From Nostoc sp. 'Lobaria pulmonaria (5183) cyanobiont' (lineage in GTDB: Bacteria; Cyanobacteriota; Cyanobacteriia; Cyanobacteriales; Nostocaceae): a DNA stretch of 64,000 nt. Positions 1 through 8,539 of this stretch are shown one piece after another. The notes beneath the pieces were generated by a model. That model saw only the letters and a program-made list of their open reading frames with translations. It did no database searches and had not been told where the DNA came from. Location of the stretch: assembly GCF_002949795.1 (NCBI RefSeq), contig NZ_CP026692.1, positions 310,001 to 374,000 on the forward strand. Reading direction: 5' to 3'. A program made the translations under genes and the position numbers. Position 1 is the stretch's first letter, and the number at the start of each line of letters is the position of its first letter.

Positions 1-588
1 ATTCCAGTCAGCTACAACCAAGACTCCACCAGGCTTTAGCACCCGCATTAATTCTCTAGCAAAAACGGTTTTATCTGGCATGTGGGGGCCTGCTTCGATT
101 GACCAGACCACATCAAAACTGGCATCTGGAAACGACAATGCCATCGCATCATCAACCGCAAACTGGGCGTTTAGCCCTTGGGGTGTTAATTCCTGTGCGC
201 GTTTCACCTGCTGTGGACTGATGGTAATCCCTGTGACAGCAAACCCATAATCTCGCGCTAAAATCCGACTGCTGCCGCCAATACCACAGCCAACATCTAA
301 GACGGTAGTACCAGGGGGTAATTTTTCTATTCCACCCCATTTAACCATTTCATGTACAAAGTCAGATTTAGCAGCCAAAAAATCCTTACTTCGTGGCGGC
401 GAACCGTAATGACCGAGGTGAATGTGTTCCCCCCAATAAAACTCTACGATGCCGTCAAGAGTCCATTGATCGTAGGAATTGGCGACTGTGGATGAGGATT
501 GATACTTGCGGGGAGTCAGGAGATAAGCCGCAATTCCAATCACCAAAAGCAGAAGAAAACCAATTACAGAATATAATAACGTTGACAT
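1..588 (-). CDS. MPBQ/MSBQ-type methyltransferase, 3' end cut by window edge
   Basis: This is a SAM-dependent methyltransferase resembling the cyanobacterial 2-methyl-6-phytyl-benzoquinol/solanesyl-benzoquinol methyltransferase (Synechocystis sll0418 type), which methylates the ring in tocopherol and plastoquinone synthesis at membranes. The minus-strand frame opens with an ATG at 586-588 and stays open to base 1, giving about 196 codons. Residues 2-27 are a hydrophobic anchor (STLLYSVIGFLLLLVIGIAA) followed by TPRKYQSS. Next come NSYDQWTLDGIVEFYWGEHI, the SAM motif I VLDVGCGIGGSS at about residue 97, GITISPQQVKRA, and the post-motif DASFDVVWSIEAGPHMPDK, all characteristic of this subfamily. 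The C-terminal third is outside the window. It looks like an ordinary housekeeping gene unrelated to the NRPS locus. Identification is from family memory of the sll0418 sequence pattern and is strong. Confidence 0.9.
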   Translation of the reverse strand, partial: MSTLLYSVIGFLLLLVIGIAAYLLTPRKYQSSSTVANSYDQWTLDGIVEFYWGEHIHLGHYGSPPRSKDFLAAKSDFVHEMVKWGGIEKLPPGTTVLDVGCGIGGSSRILARDYGFAVTGITISPQQVKRAQELTPQGLNAQFAVDDAMALSFPDASFDVVWSIEAGPHMPDKTVFARELMRVLKPGGVLVVADWN

Positions 589-1248
589 TAATTTTGAACG
601 TTCCTATACGCCTATTTGAGCCGATCTAACGGTTTACTCATTGCTGCTCGTCCTGAATCAGACGAGCGATGTCGTAACCGCCCACGGTCGGCAATCGCAA
701 TATAAATCATCCTATACACCGACATTGCACTGTTTTGAACATCTTGAATAATTTTCCCTTGAAGTAGACTGGGCTTGTGTTTATCTTGGAGGAGAGCCGT
801 TTGTTTGACAAAGGGATGAATAGCAGTGGGAATCTTCCCAGCTCGTTGAAGATAGAATTTCGGCATGATAATTAACTGAAGTATTAATTTAGTAACTTAG
901 CAATTTCTATGCGTAATTGGGAAAGTATTTATTCGGTAGTGGAACAAGACTATGTACGTCATACACGCCATTTGCTACCTGTTTTGAATAACTTCCATCT
1001 GTTAGTTAATACAGCGTTTCGTTGTTGCTGTGACTATATTTTAAGCGATACTCTCATAGGGAGTGGCTTATAGCGATCGCTGCATCTCAAGACACAACTT
1101 GCACCAGAAATTAATCGCTTACCCTCTCATAGAAAGTCGTAATCTGTAGCGTCTTGATATGTGGGGCTATGAGAACGTAAAGCTGAGTAGTTGGAGAATT
1201 TTTCATAAAAATACTTAATCTGTGCCTCGCAGATGTACAAAATTTACA
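589..1248. other. Intergenic stretch without a convincing gene
   Basis: This lies between the methyltransferase start and the riboswitch. An 84-codon minus-strand frame (612-866) exists but has no ribosome binding site and its protein resembles nothing I know. The part from 1040 to 1140 contains short mirrored AT/GC motifs around a GCGATCGC site (1073-1080) and two related ctctcata words, as expected of cyanobacterial intergenic repeats. Nothing else is supported. Confidence 0.5.
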
Positions 1249-1249
1249 A

Positions 1250-1385
1250 GTCAACTTCGGCGGGCATTCTGACTCACAAGGCTTGCATAGCCTTGATTAC
1301 AGCTGCGGGACAGCGCCGGATTTACACCGGACTTTCCCCGTTTCCTCTAGCGGCTGTTCCCCACTAGAACCGAGATTCATCTGAA
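1250..1385 (-). promoter_or_regulatory. Cobalamin riboswitch (minus strand), apparently orphaned
   Basis: Read on the minus strand, 1340 to 1297 contains GGGGAAAGTCCGGTG, then TAAATCCGGCGCTG and CCCGCAGCTGTAA. These are the conserved core of the cobalamin riboswitch (Rfam Cobalamin type): GGGAA, the P5/L5 region with a GG..CC hairpin, and the B12 box. A hairpin AAGGCTATGCAAGCCTT follows, then GTGAGTCAGAATGCCCGCCG, which matches the 3' conserved strand. These RNAs bind B12 and usually shut off downstream B12-synthesis, B12-transport or B12-independent isoenzyme genes. Below 1250 on the minus strand I find only a 31-codon frame (ATG near 1203) and no recognisable CbtB, BtuB or MetE gene. The orientation is certain: nrdA, on the plus strand, is not its target as now arranged. 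Confidence 0.88.
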
Positions 1386-1448
1386 TACTAACACAACTGT
1401 GATTTGCTTGCATAAAAATCAATGGTCGATCTATACTGGCATTCGTCA

Positions 1449-1566
1449 TTAATCGGGGCAAGTCTCATTCTTTACCAAAGCTTGCTCTAGATTTTTATTG
1501 GGCAATTCTTCTAGAAATTTTTCAACCCAACAAACTTTTTCGGGTTGCCAGCGTTTGCTGACATAG
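1449..1566 (-). pseudogene. C-terminal gene remnant, unidentified
   Basis: A minus-strand frame ending at TAA (1449-1451) reads SKRWQPEKVCWVEKFLEE, then LPNKNLEQALVKNETCPD and stop. Its composition is protein-like and charged, and it has no start before it runs into the palindromic repeat at 1568. I do not recognise the family. It could be the tail of the gene displaced when the repeat or the rearrangement to its right arrived, or a chance frame. Confidence 0.3.
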
Positions 1567-1567
1567 T

Positions 1568-1622
1568 GTTGACGGTTCGATTCCGCTCACCGTCAACCCT
1601 TCGGCTACGCTCAGTGTTGACA
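1568..1622. repeat. Palindromic intergenic repeat
   Basis: GTTGACGGT at 1568-1576 pairs perfectly with ACCGTCAAC at 1589-1597 around a 12-base loop. A third related word, GTTGAC, follows at about 1616-1621 after CCTTCGGCTACGCTCAGT. This layout is typical of short dispersed cyanobacterial palindromes. No coding function is apparent. Confidence 0.6.
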
Positions 1623-1703
1623 ATTTTTTACATTGCCAAACCTAGTTAACAATTCTTTTCCATTTTTGCAATTATTTTTCTACAATTCATCAACACATCT
1701 TGT

Positions 1704-2771
1704 ATGCAAGCTTCATCCACACTTTTTGAGAACTTCACAACGGATATCCATGTTGTTCGTCGTGATGGTTCGACGACAGCATTAGAAATTAATAAAATTC
1801 GCACAGTGGTTAATTGGGCTTGTTGCGGACTGTCAGCAAATTCTATTGCTTTAGAAGCACATCTAACAACTCGATTGCGTCCTGGCATAACCACAAGAGA
1901 AATTCAAGATAATTTAATTCGCTGTGCTTTGGATTTGTGTAGTCCTGAAGAACCTGATTGGCGCTATGTAGCAGGGCGATTACACATTTGGAGTTTGTGG
2001 AAAGAAATAACAGTTAGTCGTGGCTATCAGTACGGGCAATATGCTCGGACTGTACAAACAAAAGTTTTGTCAGAACAATACGATCGCCGCATCTCTATCT
2101 ACACGGACGCAGAATTAGAGATTGCTAACACTTGGATAAATCCCGACTGGGATGCCGACTATGATTATGCGGGAGCAGTATTACTGACGAAGCGATATCT
2201 TCTGACGAATGATCTGCCACAGGAAGCATTTTTAACTTGTGCGTTATTGATTGCCTCCGTGGAAACACCAGAGAATCGATTAACCTGGGCAAAGCAATTT
2301 TATGAAGCGTTAGCAAATCGTCAAATATCTTTGGCAACCCCCATTCTAGCGAACTTGCGGATTCCTAATGGTTCGCTAGCCAGTTGTTTCATTACGGCGA
2401 TGGACGACAATTTAGAAAGCATTTTTGATGGTATTCATGATGCGCCTCGGATTTCCAAAAATGGTGGCGGTGTGGGTGTGAATCTGTCTCGCATTCGCGC
2501 AACGGGTAGTTGGGTAATGGGTAAAGCTAATGCATCTGGTGGTGTGGTTCCCTGGATTAAATTGTTGAATGATACAGCGATCGCACCCAATACTTCTTCA
2601 TCTTTAGTTCAGGGTTGTACAGCAAGTGTTTTACCCGTTTACAGCAAATTCTTTTATGAAAAGTGGGCAAAGGGTTCAGTACCGATCGCACCGCCTTACA
2701 TTCGGGATAATTTATGGTTTTATGTCGAAAATAAAACACTGGATCAGAAAAAAGTGGTGCGGGCGATCGCT
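1704..2771 (+). pseudogene. nrdA: Class I ribonucleotide reductase alpha subunit, internally deleted
   Basis: NrdA reduces ribonucleotides and is the B12-independent alternative to class II NrdJ. The N-terminus is an ATP-cone (DIHVVRRDGSTTALEINKIR near residue 14). The catalytic barrel follows to about residue 293, with SLATPILANLR, GSLASCFITAMDDNL, GGGVGVNLSRIR and WIKLLNDTA. At the HIP1 octamer GCGATCGC (2577-2584) the frame jumps directly to a segment that belongs near the NrdA C-terminus (APNTSSSLVQGCTASVLPVY, then FFYEKWAKGSVPIAPPYIRD). Roughly 300 codons, including the central active-site region, are therefore missing. A second GCGATCGC (2763-2770) marks where the homology stops and IS630 sequence begins; the open frame runs on to 2798. 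Intact proteins are about 750 residues or more, so this cannot be active. Start ATG 1704. Confidence 0.85.
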
Positions 2772-3449
2772 TTGCAGAGCGTACAGGGATTGATGTAAGT
2801 ATTACTACAATGCATCGTGCGGTAGAAAAATTAGCTTTACGCTGTAAAAAAAACTCTTTATGCAAGTGAGCAGGATACACCACGAGTACAGGAATTACGG
2901 CATGACTATCGTCGTTGGTTAGATAAAATTGACGTGCGAAATTTAGTATTTGTCGATGAAGCCGGATTAAATTTATCAATGTCGCGCTTGTTTGCTCGAG
3001 CAGTAAAGGGCGAACGGGCAGTTGGTAGTACTCCTGGAAGCAAAGGGGGGAATGTTTCTTTGATTGGTGCAATAAATATTGATGGACTAGTTGCTGCAAT
3101 GACTGTGCCAGGAAGTACAAATACTGAGGTATTTCTTACGTATGTAACTCAGGTCTTAGCACCTCAATTATGGAAAGGAGCAATTGTTGTAATGGATAAT
3201 CTTAAGGTTCATCATGCTGAATGTGTAAGGGTTGCAATTGAGTCAGTGGGTGCAAAAGTCAAGTTCTTACCTCCCTACTCTCCTGACTTATCACCCATAG
3301 AACTTTGTTGGTCTAAACTCAAGCAATTTCTTCGTTCCTGTGAGGCCCGTACTTCTGAATCACTTAATCAAGCAATGGCTGAAGTTGTAAATTATGTTAC
3401 CGAAGATGATACTTTCGGTTGGTTCAATCACTGTGGTCTATTTACCTGA
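2772..3449 (+). mobile_element. IS630-family transposase remnant, 5'-truncated and frameshifted
   Basis: From about 2777 one frame reads GIDVSITTMHRAVEKLAL. At a run of eight A (2848-2855) the homology moves to another frame reading TLYASEQDTPRVQELR. It continues through NLVFVDEAGLNLSMSR (first catalytic Asp), AIVVMDNLKVHHA (second) and LPPYSPDLSPIELCWSKLK (third acidic residue, the DDE end) to the TGA at 3447-3449. This is the IS630 DDE transposase layout. The helix-turn-helix N-terminus (roughly 100 residues) is missing. I could not delimit terminal inverted repeats. It sits precisely between the nrdA remnant and nrdB. Confidence 0.85.
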
Positions 3450-3490
3450 AAACTGCTGTAAGCGTGAAAACTAATCAAAACAGAATTAAG

Positions 3491-4440
3491 ATGTACCAAC
3501 CAAGACAATCATTAATGCCGATTAATCCCGTTTTCAATCCGAACGGGAATGATGATACAGGAAACCGTTTGATATGGTTCGGGGAGACTACGAACTTAAT
3601 GCAATTAAACGACGTTCGCTACTCGTGGGCTGTGTCTCTCTACCGTCAAATGCGCGAGAACTTTTGGATTCCCGAAAAAATAGACATTACTCAGGACGTA
3701 ACAGATTACGTCAATCTCACGCCTGGAGAACGACGTGCATTTGATGGCATCCTTAGTTATCTGACGTTTCTCGATTCAGTACAAACCTGTAATGTGCCTC
3801 ACATCAAAAATAGCGTGACTGCACCAGAAATAGCGCTGTGTATGGCAGAACAAATTTCCCAAGAGGCGATGCACAATCAGTCTTATCAATACATTATTGA
3901 GACGGTGATTCCCAGCGATCGCCGTACACACGTCTATGATTTTTGGCGGAGCGATCGCATTCTCAAAGAACGATGTGAATTCATCGCTGGACTATACCAA
4001 AAGTATGTCGATAACGCGACACCAGAAAATTATTTCGTATCGCTATTGGCGGATTACTTGTTGGAAGGGTGTATTTCTACAACGGGTTTATATTTTTCTA
4101 CAACCTGTCATCACGAATACTCATGTCTGGGAGTGCCGATATCTTTAGAATGATTAATCGGGATGAACTCTCCCATGTGCGGCTGTATCAAAAATTGATT
4201 CCAGAAGCGATGCAAGTTTTCCCCCACAGCCGCGAACAAATCTATGAAATGTTTGCTCTAGCTGTCGAGCATGAATGCAAGTGGACAGGACATATTGTCG
4301 GAGATGATATTCTGGGGATTACGGCAAACAGTACAGAACAGTATACAAAATATCTGGCAAATGCTCGCTTGAAGGCGATCGGTTTAGAGCCATTATTTCC
4401 AGAAGCTATCTACAAGAAAAGCCCATATCCTCACTTGAAC
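3491..4440 (+). pseudogene. nrdB: Ribonucleotide reductase beta subunit, frameshifted and truncated
   Basis: NrdB holds the diiron/tyrosyl radical cofactor for NrdA. Translation from ATG 3491 gives NPVFNPNGNDD, DYVNLTPGERRAFDGILSYL, and the iron-ligand stretch AEQISQEAMHNQSYQYI (ExxH), up to ADYLLEG at about 4069. There the reading frame is lost. The protein homology continues one frame over as YFYNGFIFFYNLSSR, SADIFRMINRDELSHVRLYQ (second ligand cluster) and EHECKWTGHIVGDD. A single missing G in what should be GGGG at 4067-4070 explains the shift. The 3' end stops near YKKSPYPHLN, where it abuts the inverted metE fragment. Full-length proteins normally continue about 30 residues more. It was probably the partner of nrdA before decay. 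Confidence 0.88.
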
Positions 4441-5271
4441 ATCAATTGCAGTTTCGTATTCTGACTGACTCAATTCACCCCGTTTGTAACGCATTCGGAG
4501 TTGGCGAACTTCAGAAGTTTGGGGAAAGGAACCAATTGTGGTTGTTGGGAACAGAGGAAGCGAAATTTGGGAATCAAGCCGCAATCCATAGGATAAGGAG
4601 CGCTGAAAATCATCAGTCTTCAGAGTTTTAAGTCTTTCTTGAACTGACTGATTTGCTGGATTAAACTCCTCAAACTTACTCCAGCTAGTCTCGATCAATT
4701 CTTGCTCTGCTTTAGTATTTTCTCCTGTTATTGTCCGAGCCAAGAAAACCACTTCTTGAAGTTTCTGTTCAGCAAAACTCAAGACGTTACGTAGTGGTGA
4801 TGGTAATCGTTTTTCTCGTTTGGCATCGTAGGGAACAAATTGTAAGGAAGCAGATGGTTGAATATGTAGATATGTCCCATGTAAAGTCTCTACAATATCT
4901 TGTAAAATGGGAATAACTTTCTCGGAACGAATTTGCCAAATATTTCTTGCGTCTATAATCCCTGCACCTAGTCGCTTCTTTGGTGGGAAACCGTAAGTTT
5001 TAATTAACTCTAAGTTGCGTCCGCGTGTCAAGTCTAAGCTAATAGCAGCAACGGGTAAATCTATCACCCAAGGGTAAGTTTCACCTAAATCATCAAAATA
5101 AGTAACCAAGTGTACGGGTATTCCAACTAACGAAAGTGATTGATAAACTGTTTGGAAGTGTTCTTTCCAAGAATTAGCGTCACCTAAAACAAGTGCAGGT
5201 TCATGTATTTGCACTTCTTCTACTCCCAGATTTTTTAATTCAGTAAGTAGGTTTATGTATAAACACTCTTG
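4441..5271 (-). pseudogene. metE: Cobalamin-independent methionine synthase fragment
   Basis: MetE methylates homocysteine without B12. The fragment corresponds roughly to residues 190-470 of a protein of about 750. It starts at NLLTELKNLGVEEVQIHEPA and passes HLVTYFDDLGETYPWVIDLP, LGAGIIDARNIWQI, QPSASLQFVPYDAKRE and the domain-2 opening PLFPTTTIGSFPQTSEVR. It is lost after SQSEYETAIDVQ, where it joins antiparallel nrdB sequence (the open frame runs on to 4393). Upstream an in-frame TAA lies at 5272-5274 and the N-terminal third is absent. The zinc-binding His/Cys residues of the C-terminal domain are missing, so no activity is possible. It sits beside a second IS630 remnant. Confidence 0.85.
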
Positions 5272-5503
5272 TTATTTGAACAAGCTAGGCTTGGAAGACC
5301 AAGAAGAAAGTTTGCCTACAGTATTGGAGAGAATATCGGACTTACTTCCACATAGAAGCGTAACTGGCAATGGGGATTTGCCAATAACATGGCCTTACCT
5401 CTGGCAGAACGTGAAGGTGCGATCGCCCAACCATTAGATCCTGCTTTTGATTCCTGCTGTTTAATACCTCCAATCGTTCCTGGGTTAACAACAAAAGTAA
5501 AAT

Positions 5504-5740
5504 GTAGAACTCGATGTAGATGAATATCAAGTTACTTGTATTCGATTTGCGCGTCATGATCCAACGCAAAATCCTGTAGAGGATATCTGGTTGCACGCTA
5601 AAAACTTTATTCGAGAGTTTTACCACTTATGCAAATCATTTCCTCATGTCAAGAGATTATTTGAACTTGTTACTCATCATCAAGTTTTTGACTTTCCAAA
5701 GATATTTATGTATGGTTCATTTTTTTCACAACTCATTTAG
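5504..5740 (+). mobile_element. IS630-family transposase C-terminal remnant
   Basis: A plus-strand frame without a start reads VELDVDEYQVTCIRFARHDP, TQNPVEDIWLHAKNFIREFY and FPHVKRLFELVTHHQVFDFP, ending at TAG 5738-5740. The PTQNPVEDIWL block is the distal DDE-motif region of an IS630 subfamily distinct from the copy at 2772-3449. Only about 78 codons survive. It lies at the truncated 5' side of metE, so this insertion may have broken that gene. Confidence 0.75.
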
Positions 5741-5807
5741 GATTGCTATATTCATTATCAATTATCTCTGTATCTAAAAATTCTGGATTTAAAGCTTGAT
5801 TTGGAAC

Positions 5808-6101
5808 TTATCTGAAAGTCATTTTCAGATATTTTGCATAAGTTGTATTACCAGGAGTGTCGCATACTATCTCCGTAAAGAATTCATAAAAATCAGTTTG
5901 CAATGTACAAGTATTAAATATCCCTGCTGAAGGTAAAACAGCAAAATCTACTAGTTGAGCAGTATATATTTTTTGATATTTATTGACAAATTTAGGTAAA
6001 TACTTGCGAACTAGAGCATACCGATAATGAAAATACTTTTGTTGTCTTTTAAATCCCTTAAGAGTCTTATAATTTATTCCCAATAAAGAAGAGGTACTCA
6101 T
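5808..6101 (-). CDS. Small protein of unknown function
   Basis: This is a 97-codon frame from ATG 6101 (AGGA eight bases upstream) to 5808; a TTG start six bases further upstream is also open. The protein is basic at the N-terminal half (YKTLKGFKRQQKYFHYRY, VRKYLPKFVNKYQK) and neutral after that (LVDFAVLPSAGIFNTCTLQT). I recognise no family, signal peptide or membrane segment. It may be a fragment of a larger gene stranded between the IS remnant and the thioesterase. Confidence 0.3.
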   Translation of the reverse strand: MSTSSLLGINYKTLKGFKRQQKYFHYRYALVRKYLPKFVNKYQKIYTAQLVDFAVLPSAGIFNTCTLQTDFYEFFTEIVCDTPGNTTYAKYLKMTFR

Positions 6102-6107
6102 ATGCAA

Positions 6108-6552
6108 TCCTAATTGAAAAACTTCTTATACCAACAATATTCAATATCGCTTAATCCTTAAACGGAAGTGAAAAATTTGTAAAGGTATGCCTTCAAAGTA
6201 TTGTATTTGGTTGATTAAAACAGAATTTATGAATCATAATTCAGCATGAAATTGGAATCCTAATGTCGAACCCGAAGAGCGGATGAATAAGTGGTGAAAT
6301 ATTGCGCTCAATCGTTCGAGTACAGTCTCTGATAGAAGAAGGAGAAGATTTAGCGGCCTCTAATTAGCGGCGATTCTGTAGCAAGATCCCGCAGGGTATC
6401 CGCCACTTTGTTGTTCTGAATTCCTCCTCAACTAGGGAAGACTTTTATTTCCACTCTGCTCAAGGATTGTGTAAATACTGATTGAAAAAATCTAAGTGGA
6501 TAATACATTTTACTAATTAAAAATGCAAAGCAAAATCAAGAAGAATACAGAG
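6108..6552. other. Intergenic region, no gene seen
   Basis: There is no supported frame or RNA. The word AGCAAGATCCCGCAGG (around 6378) recurs in variant form near 7555 (AGCAAGATCCCTGTAGG), so both flanks of the thioesterase carry the same degenerate dispersed repeat. Confidence 0.4.
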
Positions 6553-7371
6553 TCAATCAGAATTCTCCTGTACATGGTCTATTTTACTGGTAATTTGCTG
6601 TAGTTCTTGAGAAAGTGACTGTAGCAGGAGTGATTGGGCTGAGTGTAAAAAGAAATGATCGCCCCTGAACATCTGTAGTGAGAATACAGCATTTGTCTGT
6701 TCGCGCCAAGCTTGAAGTTCATCATAATTAACCTCTTGATCCTGTAAGCCACCAAAAGCAGTAATAGGACAATCAAGTGGTGACTCGGTAGCATAGACAT
6801 AAGTTTCTAGAACTTCAAAGTCTGCTCTTAGAATTGGGACAAGAAGTTGCATTAATTCGGCATTTTCCAGCAGTGCTTCGGGAGTACCATTGAGACGGCG
6901 TAGTTCTTCTATGAACTCAGGTTCACTTAGAGCATGGATAGGTGAATCTGGATCGGGAATTTGTGGAGCGCGGCGGCCGGAAACAAACATATGTACTGGT
7001 TCAAGACCGTACTGTTTGCGGAGTAAACGGGCTAGCTCAAAACTAACGATCGCTCCCATGCTGTGACCAAAGAAGGCGAATGGCTTATTTAAATGTGGAA
7101 GCAAGCCGGGAGCAAACTGATTCCTTGTCAGCGCTTGGGCGATCGCACCCACAAGAGGTTTTAGCCGCGAAAATGGGGCTGACTTCATCTGGGTTCCTCG
7201 TCCAGGAAGTTCAATAGAGCAAACTTCCACAGTTTTAGGTAGACTCTCAGCCCATCTGCGAAAAATTACAGAACTACCACCTGCATACGGGAAGCAGAAT
7301 AAACGCACTGAAGCCTGAGGATTTGGTTTGGTATATGTTAGCCAGGAGTTAAATGTTTGTGTGGTTGTCAT
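6553..7371 (-). CDS. Type II thioesterase
   Basis: This is a stand-alone alpha/beta-hydrolase that clears misprimed or stalled acyl groups from carrier proteins of the NRPS/PKS line. The N-terminal strand RLFCFPYAGGSSVIFRRWAE and the LPGRG loop are the GrsT/RifR family signature. The nucleophile elbow is FFGHSMGAIVSFELAR, and the catalytic His is in FRGDHFFLHS near the C-terminus. Length is about 272 residues from ATG 7371; a GTG at 7392 would add seven. It is the last gene of the minus-strand accessory group, 281 bases after the MbtH gene. It is not the terminal releasing TE, which should be fused to the last module outside the window. Confidence 0.92.
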   Translation of the reverse strand: MTTTQTFNSWLTYTKPNPQASVRLFCFPYAGGSSVIFRRWAESLPKTVEVCSIELPGRGTQMKSAPFSRLKPLVGAIAQALTRNQFAPGLLPHLNKPFAFFGHSMGAIVSFELARLLRKQYGLEPVHMFVSGRRAPQIPDPDSPIHALSEPEFIEELRRLNGTPEALLENAELMQLLVPILRADFEVLETYVYATESPLDCPITAFGGLQDQEVNYDELQAWREQTNAVFSLQMFRGDHFFLHSAQSLLLQSLSQELQQITSKIDHVQENSD

Positions 7372-7652
7372 ATTTTCATGTCGAAATTGCACTTTTATTT
7401 CGTGTACCCCTCCGCGGAATTAAGCTACGCACAGTGGCGACCACAAGAGAAGACTGTCACAAGTCATTTATTCTTTTTCCAACAAGACGCTTGAAGAAGA
7501 ATTTAGAATCCAGGAATCAGAATGAAGATGCTTTCTACAAGACGCTATTGCTAGCAAGATCCCTGTAGGAGTACGTTGCTTCGGTCAAGAGTCCAGAGTT
7601 TTTTTATCTTTGACTCTTGACCTTGGACAAGCTTTACGAAAAATCAAATGCG

Positions 7653-7880
7653 TTATGATTTACCCGCAGCAGCTTCTTCCATTTTCTTGCGAAGACTAAG
7701 TGGTCTCATATCAGTCCAAACTTCTTTGATGTAATCTAGACATTCTTGTTTCAAACCACTTTTGCCAGCATCCTTCCAGCCGAGTGCGTTTTCTCGCTCA
7801 GCAGGCCAAATCGAATACTGTTCTTCATGATTGACTACAACTTTGTAAATTGTTGTGTCTTCTTTGTCGTCTTGGTACAT
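7653..7880 (-). CDS. MbtH-like protein
   Basis: This small chaperone-like partner binds NRPS adenylation domains and is often needed for their solubility and activity. At 75 residues it has the full family signature: [36 protein letters not shown] and [15 protein letters not shown], including the two invariant Trp of the family. An AAGGAG site sits upstream of ATG 7880. It is the only MbtH gene in the window, so it presumably serves the several adenylation domains encoded on the other strand. Confidence 0.96.
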   Translation of the reverse strand: MYQDDKEDTTIYKVVVNHEEQYSIWPAERENALGWKDAGKSGLKQECLDYIKEVWTDMRPLSLRKKMEEAAAGKS

Positions 7881-7948
7881 AATTTGTCTCCTTCTATTTA
7901 ATTGGCTATGCTTTCTAAGATTTGATAATCCAGTACTTCAGTACAAAA

Positions 7949-8005
7949 AGTTAGTAGTCGGCTGCTCTAGCCGTCGTTTAAGCAATAAAGTGCTTACTAC
8001 TAACT
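7949..8005. repeat. 57-bp three-way-junction palindrome upstream of the MbtH gene
   Basis: A perfect 10-bp outer stem AGTTAGTAGT (7949-7958) / ACTACTAACT (7996-8005) encloses two perfect hairpins. These are CGGCT-gctct-AGCCG (7959-7973) and AAGCA-ataaag-TGCTT (7980-7995), separated by TCGTTT. In the minus-strand transcript it would lie about 70-125 bases ahead of the MbtH start. A further GGCAG...CTGCC pair follows at about 8031-8054. It could be a structured leader, a small dispersed palindrome or a processing site; nothing recognisable as tRNA is present. Confidence 0.7.
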
Positions 8006-8197
8006 CGTTTAACCTCTCATAATTACACTTGGCAGACTACTAGTACTAACTGCCTATAATTCCTAATACTCGCATGAAGGCGAGAAGGAAACTACGTAAT
8101 TAAGTTTGAACAAGGGTTTCAGGCATTTCAAATGGGTGGTTTATTTACCCCGATGTCTATTAGTCTAAGTCCCGTTAATAATTTGCACGGGGAAATC

Positions 8198-8524
8198 TCA
8201 CGATTCCACTGGTTCAAGGTGTCCCTTACCTTCTAAACTTGCCAGTTCAATATCTGCAATACATCGAACTTTCACGTAATTCAGTGTCAAGTTCCCAACC
8301 AGATGAACCCTCCCTGTTTGATGCTCAAAGTCAGCTTCTTGCAAATTAGATGCTTCTGGGTCGAGTCTGACACCTAAATCAGTACCTCCGCTAGTATTTG
8401 TGAATTTGATATGTACGTACCCTCGGTCAATACTTTCTTTCAGTGCTATAGCTGTTTTTTCGGGTCGTAAGCTTGCTTCAACAGAATGTTCCCCGGATGA
8501 CAAACGTTGCACTAATTCATTCAT
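8198..8524 (-). CDS. Small conserved-looking protein of unknown function
   Basis: This is a 108-residue acidic protein with a good ribosome site (GGGAG) before ATG 8524. It starts 15 bases after the stop of the 8540-8875 gene, so the two are surely cotranscribed. The predicted content is mostly alternating strands (GYVHIKFTNTSGGTDLGVRL, GRVHLVGNLTLNYVKVRCIA), suggesting a small beta-rich soluble fold. It has no Cys pair, no signal peptide and no membrane segment. I do not recognise the family. Its position between the MbtH gene and a VOC protein suggests a role attached to the lipopeptide pathway, but this is guilt by association only. Confidence 0.7.
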   Translation of the reverse strand: MNELVQRLSSGEHSVEASLRPEKTAIALKESIDRGYVHIKFTNTSGGTDLGVRLDPEASNLQEADFEHQTGRVHLVGNLTLNYVKVRCIADIELASLEGKGHLEPVES

Positions 8525-8539
8525 ACAGATGTCTCCCTC

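Noticed and set aside
612..866. 84-codon minus-strand frame after the MPBQ-type methyltransferase
   Set aside because: It has no ribosome binding site and resembles no family, and its protein end is made of repeat-like sequence. It is also too far from the riboswitch to be assigned as its target.
1250..1703. Cobalamin riboswitch as the direct regulator of nrdA on the plus strand
   Set aside because: The conserved core reads correctly only on the minus strand, so in the present arrangement it cannot be in the nrdA leader.
7949..8005. tRNA or tRNA-like gene at the three-way junction
   Set aside because: It is too short, with no anticodon arm of correct size, no T-loop GTTC and no acceptor stem geometry.
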